Shown here: positions 35,986-42,484 of the stretch, piece by piece
Position numbering within the stretch: position 1 is the stretch's first letter
How the letters are laid out: every line of letters begins with the position of its first letter
Source: Stigmatella ashevillena
Lineage (GTDB): Bacteria; Myxococcota; Myxococcia; Myxococcales; Myxococcaceae
Length of the DNA stretch: 64,000 bases
NCBI RefSeq assembly: GCF_028368975.1
Contig: NZ_JAQNDM010000001.1
Coordinates: 806,001 to 870,000, forward strand
Reading direction: 5' to 3'
The notes under the pieces: model-generated
What the model was told of the DNA's origin: nothing
What the model saw: only the letters and a program-made list of their open reading frames with translations
Databases searched by the model: none
Position numbers and translations under genes: made by a program

Positions 35986-36836
35986 GACGCCCCCTTCCGC
36001 CGGATCTGCGCAACGAGCGTGGTCAGCACGCGCCCCGGGCCCACCTCTTCGAGGTCTGGCCCAGGCTGCTGCAGCAAGTATTGGACAGACTCCTCCCATC
36101 GCACCGGGGAGGTGATTTGCTCGACGAGCAACCGCTTGAGCGCGCCCGGCGGGTACGGCTTGGCCTCGACGTTCGAGATGACGGGAATGCGGGGTGACGA
36201 GAGGACGAAATCCTCAAGGAACGACTCGAACTCCTGTCTGGCTTCATGCATGTAGCGGGAATGGAAGGCTGCACTCACGGGCAGTCGTTTGAAGCCTCGC
36301 ACGCCCACACGGGTGAAGACGGCCTCGGCCTGCGCGAGGGATTCGACCGGTCCAGAGAGCACCTGCTGCTCCGGCGCGTTGAGATTGGCGAGATCAATCT
36401 CCTCCAGTTTCGCTTCGCGCAACACTTCGCGCACCCGCGCAGCCGACAGACCGATGACCGCGGCCATGCCTCCGTCCCGAGCCTTGGCCATCACCGCAGC
36501 CCGGCGCTGCACAAGCCGCAGTCCCGTGATGAAGTCAAATGCACCTGCGGCGAAGAGCGCGTTGTACTCCCCGAGGCTGTGTCCGGCGACCAACTCGGGC
36601 CGCTGGCCTGTCTCGCGCACCTTCTTGAGGTACGCAAGGGCATTCACGACGTACAATGCCGGTTGCGTCCAGGCCGTCTGATTGAGCTTTCGATCCCGGT
36701 CCTCAAGGCACAGCTCGCGGACCGACCAGCCGAGAACGGCATCAGCGGCGGCGAGTTCGTCTGGAGCGCCGTTGAACAGCTCTGTTCCCATCCCCACATG
36801 CTGAGAACCCTGCCCCGGAAAAATCTGGATCCGCAT
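35982..36836 (-). CDS. Discrete trans-acting malonyl-CoA acyltransferase (AT)
   Basis: 284 residues, the size of a stand-alone FabD-like AT. F-P-G-Q-G-S sits at residues 6-11. The nucleophile Ser87 is in G-H-S-L-G-E-Y, and H192 is in A-A-F-H, the signature of malonyl specificity. It should load malonyl onto every ACP of the AT-less megasynthase that follows. Its TGA overlaps the ATG of the megasynthase (ATGA), so the two are probably translationally coupled. It starts 10 bases after the stop of the pseudokinase gene. The ATG is preceded by GCGGAG with almost no spacer, so initiation may depend on coupling. In trans-AT clusters this is the usual extender-unit supplier. I see no sign of a second AT or proofreading acyl hydrolase here. 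Confidence 0.95.
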   Translation of the reverse strand: MRIQIFPGQGSQHVGMGTELFNGAPDELAAADAVLGWSVRELCLEDRDRKLNQTAWTQPALYVVNALAYLKKVRETGQRPELVAGHSLGEYNALFAAGAFDFITGLRLVQRRAAVMAKARDGGMAAVIGLSAARVREVLREAKLEEIDLANLNAPEQQVLSGPVESLAQAEAVFTRVGVRGFKRLPVSAAFHSRYMHEARQEFESFLEDFVLSSPRIPVISNVEAKPYPPGALKRLLVEQITSPVRWEESVQYLLQQPGPDLEEVGPGRVLTTLVAQIRRKGAS

Positions 36837-36846
36837 CTCCGCGCCG

Positions 36847-38610
36847 TTATACCACCCCCCGCTTAGGCAGGTGACTATCTCTCTCAGCGAAACGAACCGC
36901 CAGCCTCCGCAGTCTCCACGCAGAAAGCAATGAGATCAGCACGGCGAGCCCAAGCTCCAACAGCTCAGGTTGTGCCACGCCGACAAGCCCCCGCTCCACC
37001 CAGGAGTCGGTGGACAGGTGGATCAGAGAAGCAACCCGTGCCGCGACGACGGCGATTACCACGGTAACGGCCAGGAACACGAAGCTCAAAAATTCAGCGA
37101 CGCAAGAGACCAGGTAGGCCGCAGGCGTGGGTTCGGACGCGAACGGCAGCGACGCGCGAGAGAGCTGCTCCGCCGAGCCTTGAGCCGCCTCCATCGCGGT
37201 GAATGGCGCTTGGCCGACCGCCTTCCAATCCGGAACTTGGGCTGAAGCAGCCTGGGCGTTCAACCTTCGCGCCACGCGACGGACGCTGCGCTTGAAGAAC
37301 CTTCGTAGTTCAGACGCAACACCAAATTCCGGGTGAAGCAAAAACAACACTTCCTCCAGGCGGCGCAGTTGCTGGCATGCACGGAGGACGGCCGAGTCGA
37401 AGACGATGGGGTGGCGCTGCATCGTCGACAGGACGGTCTCGAAGAGGGCACCGAAGGAGCGGGAGTCGCTCGGCAGCGTCTCCACCTCCGCCCGCTGGGC
37501 CCAAGCGCGGATCTCCCTCGAGACAACCTTCTTGAGCTGGTTGGGTTCGAGCGGTGGCAAGGGCTCGGCCAGTCTGAGCAGCGGAAAGAACGCCCCCTCA
37601 TACGAGCGCCGAAGCAGGGCATGAAGCAAGAAGTGGAAGGCCTCCGAGCGGGGCACCCCGAGCTCGAGCGGAAGAGCGAATGGCTCGAAGCGGTAGCAAA
37701 ACTTATTCTCCCCGAGCAAGATGATGTCCTTTGTCCCCTGCGCGGGAACGAGCGTCCGGGCCTCCACAAGCTGGCGCATGAACGCCCTCCAGAGCCGACC
37801 CGCCAGCACCTCGGGATCCGTCTGGTTCATCTCAAACCAAGCTTCGGGACCTCCCCTGTCCATCCCCCGGGCCTCAACCTCCGCCAACGTGGGACCCTCT
37901 ACCCGTTGGGCCACCAGCACCTCGGCGCAGCAAAGCTGCCGGTAGACGCGAGGGTAGCTCGCGCCCGGATAGCACCGCACCTGCTTGCGCAGCGCGCGCA
38001 TCGCATGCGCTTGGATGCGAAAATCCAGCCCGTCGCGCAGGGAGGCGCGCAGCTCGCGCATCAATCTCTCCCAGGGCGCGTATTGAAGACCGCGCGCGCG
38101 GCTCAGCCGCGCGAAGAAGAACTCCATCTCCTTGAGCGCATCGTTCAACTGGCTCTCGGCGTCCGGACGGCGGACGACCACCCAAACGGGCCCCCCCCCC
38201 CTCTTCAGTGTGGCCGTGTGCAACTGCCCGAAGACGGAGATGCGCACCGGCCGCTCATCGAAATCCTCGAGCCGCTGCGCCAGGAGATTCCCGAGCGCGC
38301 TCACGACGACCGCGCGCGCGTCGTTCATCGGCCGCGCGTCGCTGCCCTCCACGGGCCCTTCCAACTCGCGGCAGAATTCCTTGGGGAAGACATCCAGGCG
38401 TGAGGCCAACACCTCTCGGGCCCGGTGCCAGTAGCCGCCGAGGGCCTCCAAGCGTTGCCGGACCTTCACGCCCTGCTGCGCCGCATGCGCGGGCCGCTGC
38501 TTCGCACGCTGAAGCATCCGCACCAGCTCGCGGATGCTCCGCCTCCGCACCAGCTCGCGGATGCGCCTCCTCGTCTTGGAGGCTGGTGGCCCTTCACCAG
38601 CGATCTTCAT
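36847..38610 (-). CDS. UbiB/ABC1 (AarF)-family protein, probable pseudokinase, with C-terminal membrane helices
   Basis: 587 residues. The middle follows the ABC1/UbiB layout: L-A-S-R-L-D-V-F-P-K-E-F (family: R-P-D-L-L-P), F-G-Q-L-H-T-A-T-L-K, L-D-F-R-I-Q-A-H-A, V-L-V-A-Q-R-V-E-G. The expected kinase residues are missing. V-W-V-V-V-R-R-P replaces the V-A-V-K-V-Q-R-P-type lysine strand, and the HADPHPGN and DFG-type motifs are not found where expected (T-L-V-P-A-Q-G-T-K-D-I-I-L). Two hydrophobic segments near residues 490-520 and 540-560 suggest membrane anchoring. The N-terminus carries a 27-base duplication that encodes I-R-E-L-V-R twice, and a run of 11 G on the coding strand (38191-38201). 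It lies between two small basic proteins and the AT, all on one strand. Its role in polyketide formation is unknown. The loss of catalysis is my reading, not tested. Confidence 0.8.
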   Translation of the reverse strand: MKIAGEGPPASKTRRRIRELVRRRSIRELVRMLQRAKQRPAHAAQQGVKVRQRLEALGGYWHRAREVLASRLDVFPKEFCRELEGPVEGSDARPMNDARAVVVSALGNLLAQRLEDFDERPVRISVFGQLHTATLKRGGGPVWVVVRRPDAESQLNDALKEMEFFFARLSRARGLQYAPWERLMRELRASLRDGLDFRIQAHAMRALRKQVRCYPGASYPRVYRQLCCAEVLVAQRVEGPTLAEVEARGMDRGGPEAWFEMNQTDPEVLAGRLWRAFMRQLVEARTLVPAQGTKDIILLGENKFCYRFEPFALPLELGVPRSEAFHFLLHALLRRSYEGAFFPLLRLAEPLPPLEPNQLKKVVSREIRAWAQRAEVETLPSDSRSFGALFETVLSTMQRHPIVFDSAVLRACQQLRRLEEVLFLLHPEFGVASELRRFFKRSVRRVARRLNAQAASAQVPDWKAVGQAPFTAMEAAQGSAEQLSRASLPFASEPTPAAYLVSCVAEFLSFVFLAVTVVIAVVAARVASLIHLSTDSWVERGLVGVAQPELLELGLAVLISLLSAWRLRRLAVRFAERDSHLPKRGVV

Positions 38611-38667
38611 TTCACCCGCACCAACGAGGGGGAGGAGCGTGACGGCGCTCCTCAGAGGCCGTGGACG

Positions 38668-38976
38668 CTACTCCATCTTGTCGCGGAAGACCTTGGCCGC
38701 CTTCAGCATGGCGCGATGGCTGTTCGAGGGCAGGTTCTTGAGGCCACCGTCCTTCTCCTCCTTGTCGTCACGATCCTGGCGATCCGCCAGCGCCTGTGCA
38801 CCGGCGAGCTGAGCCGCGTTGAGCGCACGCATCATCTTGGACGCCCCCGCAAGCTGCTTGGAGCCCTTCTTGCGCTTGCGCTTGCGTCGGCTCTTGACGA
38901 TGGTGATCATTCCATCCGTGGGATGGAGATAGCTGACTCGCGAGATTGTCTTCGGGAGTTTCAGTTTCTTAGCCAC
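38668..38976 (-). CDS. Small Lys/Arg-rich protein of unknown function (102 aa)
   Basis: GTG start with a strong AAGGAG site 7 bases upstream. The protein is strongly basic in its first half (a K-S-R-R-K-R-K-R-K-K-G stretch) and mixed-charge, helical and Ala-rich in the second half. No signal peptide or membrane segment is visible. It is separated by 51 bases from the gene before and 57 bases from the pseudokinase gene after, on the same strand. I do not recognise the family with certainty. The basic patch could bind nucleic acid, acidic lipids or a granule surface, but nothing in the sequence decides this. Confidence 0.75.
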   Translation of the reverse strand: MAKKLKLPKTISRVSYLHPTDGMITIVKSRRKRKRKKGSKQLAGASKMMRALNAAQLAGAQALADRQDRDDKEEKDGGLKNLPSNSHRAMLKAAKVFRDKME

Positions 38977-39027
38977 CAGAGTTCTCCTTGAAAAATCTGT
39001 GCCAGACGTGGGTCCGCGACACGTACG

Positions 39028-39303
39028 TTAGAACAGCCCCCCCAACGACGACCGCGACTTCCTCTTCTTGGGCTTGACGCGGACGATGACGATCACGGGC
39101 TGAGCGTTCGCCGCGACCCGCCCGGCGGTCTGGAGATCCTGGAGGGTCTCCCGGACGTCTTCCAGCAACCGACCCTTTCCCTTGCGCAGCCTCTTGACGG
39201 CCTTGGCTTTCTTCTTTCCAAGGTCGATGAACAAGGGGTGTGCCTCGTTCGCCAACTTGGTGGTGACGGGATCGACGTTCACTGCCAGGGTCTTAGTTGA
39301 CAT
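39028..39303 (-). CDS. Small basic protein of unknown function (91 aa)
   Basis: The start at 39303 (M-S-T-K-T-L) is chosen because AAGGAG lies 5 bases upstream; an in-frame ATG 21 bases earlier lacks such a site. A core F-I-D-L-G-K-K-K-A-K-A-V-K-R-L-R-K-G-K-G is followed by an amphipathic L-L-E-D-V-R-E-T-L-Q segment, a hydrophobic strand V-I-V-I-V-R-V-K and a basic C-terminus. There is no export signal. It forms an apparent cassette with the next small basic protein and the UbiB-like pseudokinase. The I-D-L-G-K-K-x-x-K-x-V-K-x-L-R-K-G pattern looks like a conserved domain of unknown function; I cannot name it securely. Confidence 0.75.
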   Translation of the reverse strand: MSTKTLAVNVDPVTTKLANEAHPLFIDLGKKKAKAVKRLRKGKGRLLEDVRETLQDLQTAGRVAANAQPVIVIVRVKPKKRKSRSSLGGLF

Positions 39304-39382
39304 CACATCTCCTTCAACAGACATAGGGACACTCTTTTCTCCACATTCCCAGTGGCTTCAGCGTGGAAAAATCCACCGGTAG

Positions 39383-39988
39383 TCAAGTCGGGGGAGTTGC
39401 GACCAATCCGGCCTTCACGAAGTGCTTGCGAAGGATGCGGCTCGCGAGGATCCCCCCCACGAGGGCTCCGACAATGGTGAAAGCGAGCACGAAGGCGCCC
39501 ATCCAGACGTTGAACATCGCAGCGCTCTCCAGCCACTTGGCGCGCACGGCGGGCTCCATGTTGGCCGCGAACCGTTCGGGGTTGATCACAATGACGGAGT
39601 AGTTGCCCATGGCCTCGAGCGTCTTGAAGACGGTGTAGCCGGCGACCACGGCCACGAGGCTGCGAAATGCCCGAATGCCGGCAATCAGGTCTCCCAGCAC
39701 TCCGGCCAGCAACACCGGCAGGATGGCCGTGTACATGCCCACCGTCGCTACCAGCAGGGCGTAGAGGATGGACGTGATGAAGAAGACCCCCCGCTTGTGA
39801 ACGCGCGCCACGAGAATCATGTAGAGCGGCGCCATGATGAATGCGCTCACCCCACCATTGAACAGACCCATGCCGGGCAGCGGTTGCAGGATGGCCTGCA
39901 TGACGATGTAGACCACGAGGATGAGCGCGTTGAAGACGCCAATCGTGATCAGATCGCGGGCATTCAGTCGTTGTATTTTCGAACTCAT
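39383..39988 (-). CDS. ECF transporter S component, Trep_Strep/MptD type
   Basis: 201 residues. The ATG at 39988 is preceded by AGGAAG. The long upstream in-frame extension to 41839 is rejected because it lies antisense to the ATPase gene. Hallmarks are the N-terminal A-R-D-L-I-T-I-G-V-F and C-terminal R-K-H-F-V-K-A-G-L of this S-component family, with about five or six hydrophobic helices between. It should bind a small substrate in the membrane and pair with the ATPase and EcfT encoded divergently. Some relatives in Firmicutes have been linked to haem uptake; the substrate here cannot be read from sequence. It is on the same strand as the PKS operon, with a 79-base gap to the next gene, so it could be its first gene. 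Confidence 0.88.
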   Translation of the reverse strand: MSSKIQRLNARDLITIGVFNALILVVYIVMQAILQPLPGMGLFNGGVSAFIMAPLYMILVARVHKRGVFFITSILYALLVATVGMYTAILPVLLAGVLGDLIAGIRAFRSLVAVVAGYTVFKTLEAMGNYSVIVINPERFAANMEPAVRAKWLESAAMFNVWMGAFVLAFTIVGALVGGILASRILRKHFVKAGLVATPPT

Positions 39989-40252
39989 GACTTCCTGAGG
40001 GTTCCCCACCCCTGAACTATCGAAAGAACTCAAAGTGACGGTAATTTCTTCCCGAGTCAACAAGGCACGGTTTTTTTGACCGGTCAAGCCCGAGAGCCGA
40101 TAGAAACTCGACGCATCGCCCCACCGCGGAAGGAGAGACCATAGGGATGACGGCTTCGTGGGTCCTCCCAAACCGTGGCGCCCCCAAATCCCGAGGCGCT
40201 GGATTTTTCTTGAAGCCCTGGTGATGCGGGGGTAAGTGGAGCCTTTCCTCTC
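39989..40252. promoter_or_regulatory. Divergent intergenic region of the ECF transporter, with a 12-bp palindrome
   Basis: 264 bases separate the S component (minus) from the ATPase (plus). A perfect palindrome TTGACCGGTCAA lies at 40076-40087. Its left half doubles as a consensus-like -35 (TTGACC), and GATAGA lies 17 bases further on the plus strand, so it may overlap a promoter for the ATPase gene. A run of seven T precedes it. I looked for cobalamin, TPP and preQ1 riboswitch landmarks on both strands and found none. Confidence 0.4.
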
Positions 40253-41758
40253 ATGCCGCCGGTCGTTCAGATACAAGGAGTTTCCTTCAAGTATCAGCAC
40301 GGCGACAGCGATGGCTTGGAGGATGTCTCGCTTACCCTCGAGCCTGGAGAGCTGGCGGTCGTGGTGGGGGCCAGCGGCTGTGGAAAGACGACCCTCACGC
40401 GGGTCCTCAATGGCCTGGTGCCGCGGTTCTTCGAAGGGTCTTTTCAAGGCACCATCCTCATCAATGGCCAGGACGTAAGCCAGTGGTCGATTGGCCAGAT
40501 CGGCCGACAGGTGGGGAGCGTCTTTCAGGATCCGCGCTCGCAATTCTTCACCACGTCCGCGACGTCGGAGATTGCTTTCGCCTCCGAGCACTTCGGCATT
40601 CCGACCGAGGTGATGAAGCAGCGCGTGGAGGAGGCGTTCGAGCGGCTTGAGATCCAACCGCTCCGGGGCCGAAGCGTCTTTGAACTGTCGACGGGCGAGC
40701 GGCAGAAGGTGGCGCTCGCCTCGGCGTATGCGATGCGCCCAAGTGTGTATGTGCTCGACGAGCCATCGGCGAACCTGGATCCGCAGGCGACGCGACACTT
40801 GGGGACGATCATCGATATGCTGCGCCAGGACGGGTCGGTCGTCCTGGTTGCCGAGCACCGGCTGTACTACCTCGCCTCCAGCCTCGACAAACTCGTCCAC
40901 ATGCGGCAGGGACGGATTGTCGAGATCTTCGATCGCGCGGCGCTGCATGCGCTGCCGGCCTCGGCTCTGGAAGCGCGCGGGTTGCGCCAGCTCGATCTCA
41001 GCCATGCGCGAATTGGGGCCCTCCCCCCGGTGAGCCGGGAGGACATCCACTTCCAGAGTCATGATGTGGCACTGGCGTATGGGGAGCGGGTCGTGCTCAA
41101 CGGAGTCACGACCCAGGCCTCGCGCGGCGAGGTGGTCGGGCTCATCGGACGCAATGGCTCTGGCAAGACGACCTTCGCCCGCGTGGCCACTGGGCTGCTC
41201 AAACAACGTACGGGCCGCATCCGCCACGCCTACCGCATCACCTCCGCGAAGCAGCGGCTCAAGGCCTCGTTCTTCGTGCTTCAGGACGCGGACTATCAGC
41301 TCTACACCGAGTCCGTCATCGAGGAGCTGATGCTCGGCCTGCCCGACTCCGCCGAGACCCGGCGGCAGGCCCTGGAGGTCCTCACACGCTTCGACATCGA
41401 CAGGCTGGCGGAGCGTCATCCCCAATCGCTCTCCGGGGGGCAGAAGCAACGGTTGACGATCGCCGTGGCCGCGATGCGGCGAGCGGACGTCCTGTTCCTG
41501 GACGAGCCAACCAGTGGGCTTGATGCGACGAACCTTCAGCGCGTGGGCGAGGAGATCCGCCTGCTGGCGGACCAGAGGCAGGTCGTGTTCGTGATCTCCC
41601 ATGATTACGAACTGCTCGCGCAGTGCTGCCCGCGCATCCTTCGACTCGAAGGAGGGCGCACCGCCGCCGATTACCTGCTCGACATCTCCTCCGCCCGGCG
41701 GCTGCGTGCGGAACTCGATCTCCCAGCGACGGCAAACCCCTCCTGGATCTGGGCATGA
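40253..41758 (+). CDS. ECF transporter energizing ATPase, two fused ABC domains
   Basis: 501 residues, about twice one EcfA subunit. Domain 1 has Walker A G-A-S-G-C-G-K-T-T, signature L-S-T-G-E-R-Q and Walker B V-Y-V-L-D-E-P. Domain 2 has G-R-N-G-S-G-K-T-T, L-S-G-G-Q-K-Q-R and V-L-F-L-D-E-P-T-S-G-L-D. Both switch-region His are present (A-E-H-R and I-S-H-D). The order resembles fused EcfA-EcfA' proteins that drive group-I ECF importers. The stop overlaps the ATG of the EcfT gene (ATGA). The ribosome site in front of the ATG is weak. Confidence 0.93.
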   Translation: MPPVVQIQGVSFKYQHGDSDGLEDVSLTLEPGELAVVVGASGCGKTTLTRVLNGLVPRFFEGSFQGTILINGQDVSQWSIGQIGRQVGSVFQDPRSQFFTTSATSEIAFASEHFGIPTEVMKQRVEEAFERLEIQPLRGRSVFELSTGERQKVALASAYAMRPSVYVLDEPSANLDPQATRHLGTIIDMLRQDGSVVLVAEHRLYYLASSLDKLVHMRQGRIVEIFDRAALHALPASALEARGLRQLDLSHARIGALPPVSREDIHFQSHDVALAYGERVVLNGVTTQASRGEVVGLIGRNGSGKTTFARVATGLLKQRTGRIRHAYRITSAKQRLKASFFVLQDADYQLYTESVIEELMLGLPDSAETRRQALEVLTRFDIDRLAERHPQSLSGGQKQRLTIAVAAMRRADVLFLDEPTSGLDATNLQRVGEEIRLLADQRQVVFVISHDYELLAQCCPRILRLEGGRTAADYLLDISSARRLRAELDLPATANPSWIWA

Positions 41759-42480
41759 GCGTACAATCGCCCAACGTCTACACGCGCCTGGATGCCCGGT
41801 TGAAGCTCTTCCAGCTCGTCGTCGTTGGCCTGTGCGCATTTCTCACCCGAACGATCACCGCTCAGATCCTGCTCCTGGTGATGGTCCTCGTGCTCGGGCT
41901 GGCCGCGCGACAGCAGCAGACGGTGGCCCGATTCCTCTGGTTGGCCGTCCCGCTGGTGCTGTACGTCGTGTGGGGGAGCATTGGGGTCGGCACCTCGATG
42001 ATTGTCTTCGTCGGCCGGTTCCTGGCCTTCGCCGTGCTGAAGTTCTCTTCCCCGGTCCTCCTCTTGCTCTATCTGGTGCGTCTGGAGGACCTGTCAGCGG
42101 TCATCCAGGCCCTCGAGCGGTTGCGGTTCCCACGACACATCACCCTGCCGCTCGCCGTGGCGATCCGCTTCGTGCCCTCCCTTCAGTTCGAGTACGCCAG
42201 CATCCGTGACGCGATGAGGCTGCGCGGCGTCGCGCCCAGCCTGCGCCGGTTCTACACGTACCCCGTGCAAACGCTCGAACTGACCGTCATCCCACTGTTG
42301 ATGCGGGCCGTGAGGATCTCCGAGGAACTCTCCATCTCCGCGCTCACGCGAGGCATGGAGCTTGAGGGAGCCAAGAGCTGGTACCAGCCCCTCGTCTGGA
42401 CAGGCCGAGATACGCTCGGCCTGGTCGCGACGGTGCTCGCGGGCGCGCTGATCTTCGTCACCGATCACTTCGTGTCGTGA
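41755..42480 (+). CDS. ECF transporter transmembrane component EcfT
   Basis: 241 residues from the ATG at 41755, which overlaps the ATPase stop. L-D-A-R-L-K-L at the N-terminus is typical of the CbiQ/EcfT family. Four to five hydrophobic helices and the coupling-helix region with Ala-Arg-Gly-like motifs follow (R-D-A-M-R-L-R-G and S-A-L-T-R-G-M-E-L). It couples ATP hydrolysis to the S component encoded divergently. The gene ends 4 bases from the end of the convergent vWA-OmpA gene. Confidence 0.92.
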   Translation: MSVQSPNVYTRLDARLKLFQLVVVGLCAFLTRTITAQILLLVMVLVLGLAARQQQTVARFLWLAVPLVLYVVWGSIGVGTSMIVFVGRFLAFAVLKFSSPVLLLLYLVRLEDLSAVIQALERLRFPRHITLPLAVAIRFVPSLQFEYASIRDAMRLRGVAPSLRRFYTYPVQTLELTVIPLLMRAVRISEELSISALTRGMELEGAKSWYQPLVWTGRDTLGLVATVLAGALIFVTDHFVS

Positions 42481-42484
42481 CACG

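Noticed and set aside
38668-38976. Ribosomal or histone-like assignment for the small basic protein
   Set aside because: The basic stretch alone is not diagnostic, and no ribosomal or HU motif is present.
39989-40252. Riboswitch ahead of the ECF genes
   Set aside because: I found no conserved TPP, cobalamin or preQ1 landmarks on either strand.
39989-41839. In-frame upstream extension of the S component to an 818-codon frame
   Set aside because: The extension is antisense to the clear ATPase gene. The S-component family starts at the ATG at 39988, which has a ribosome site.
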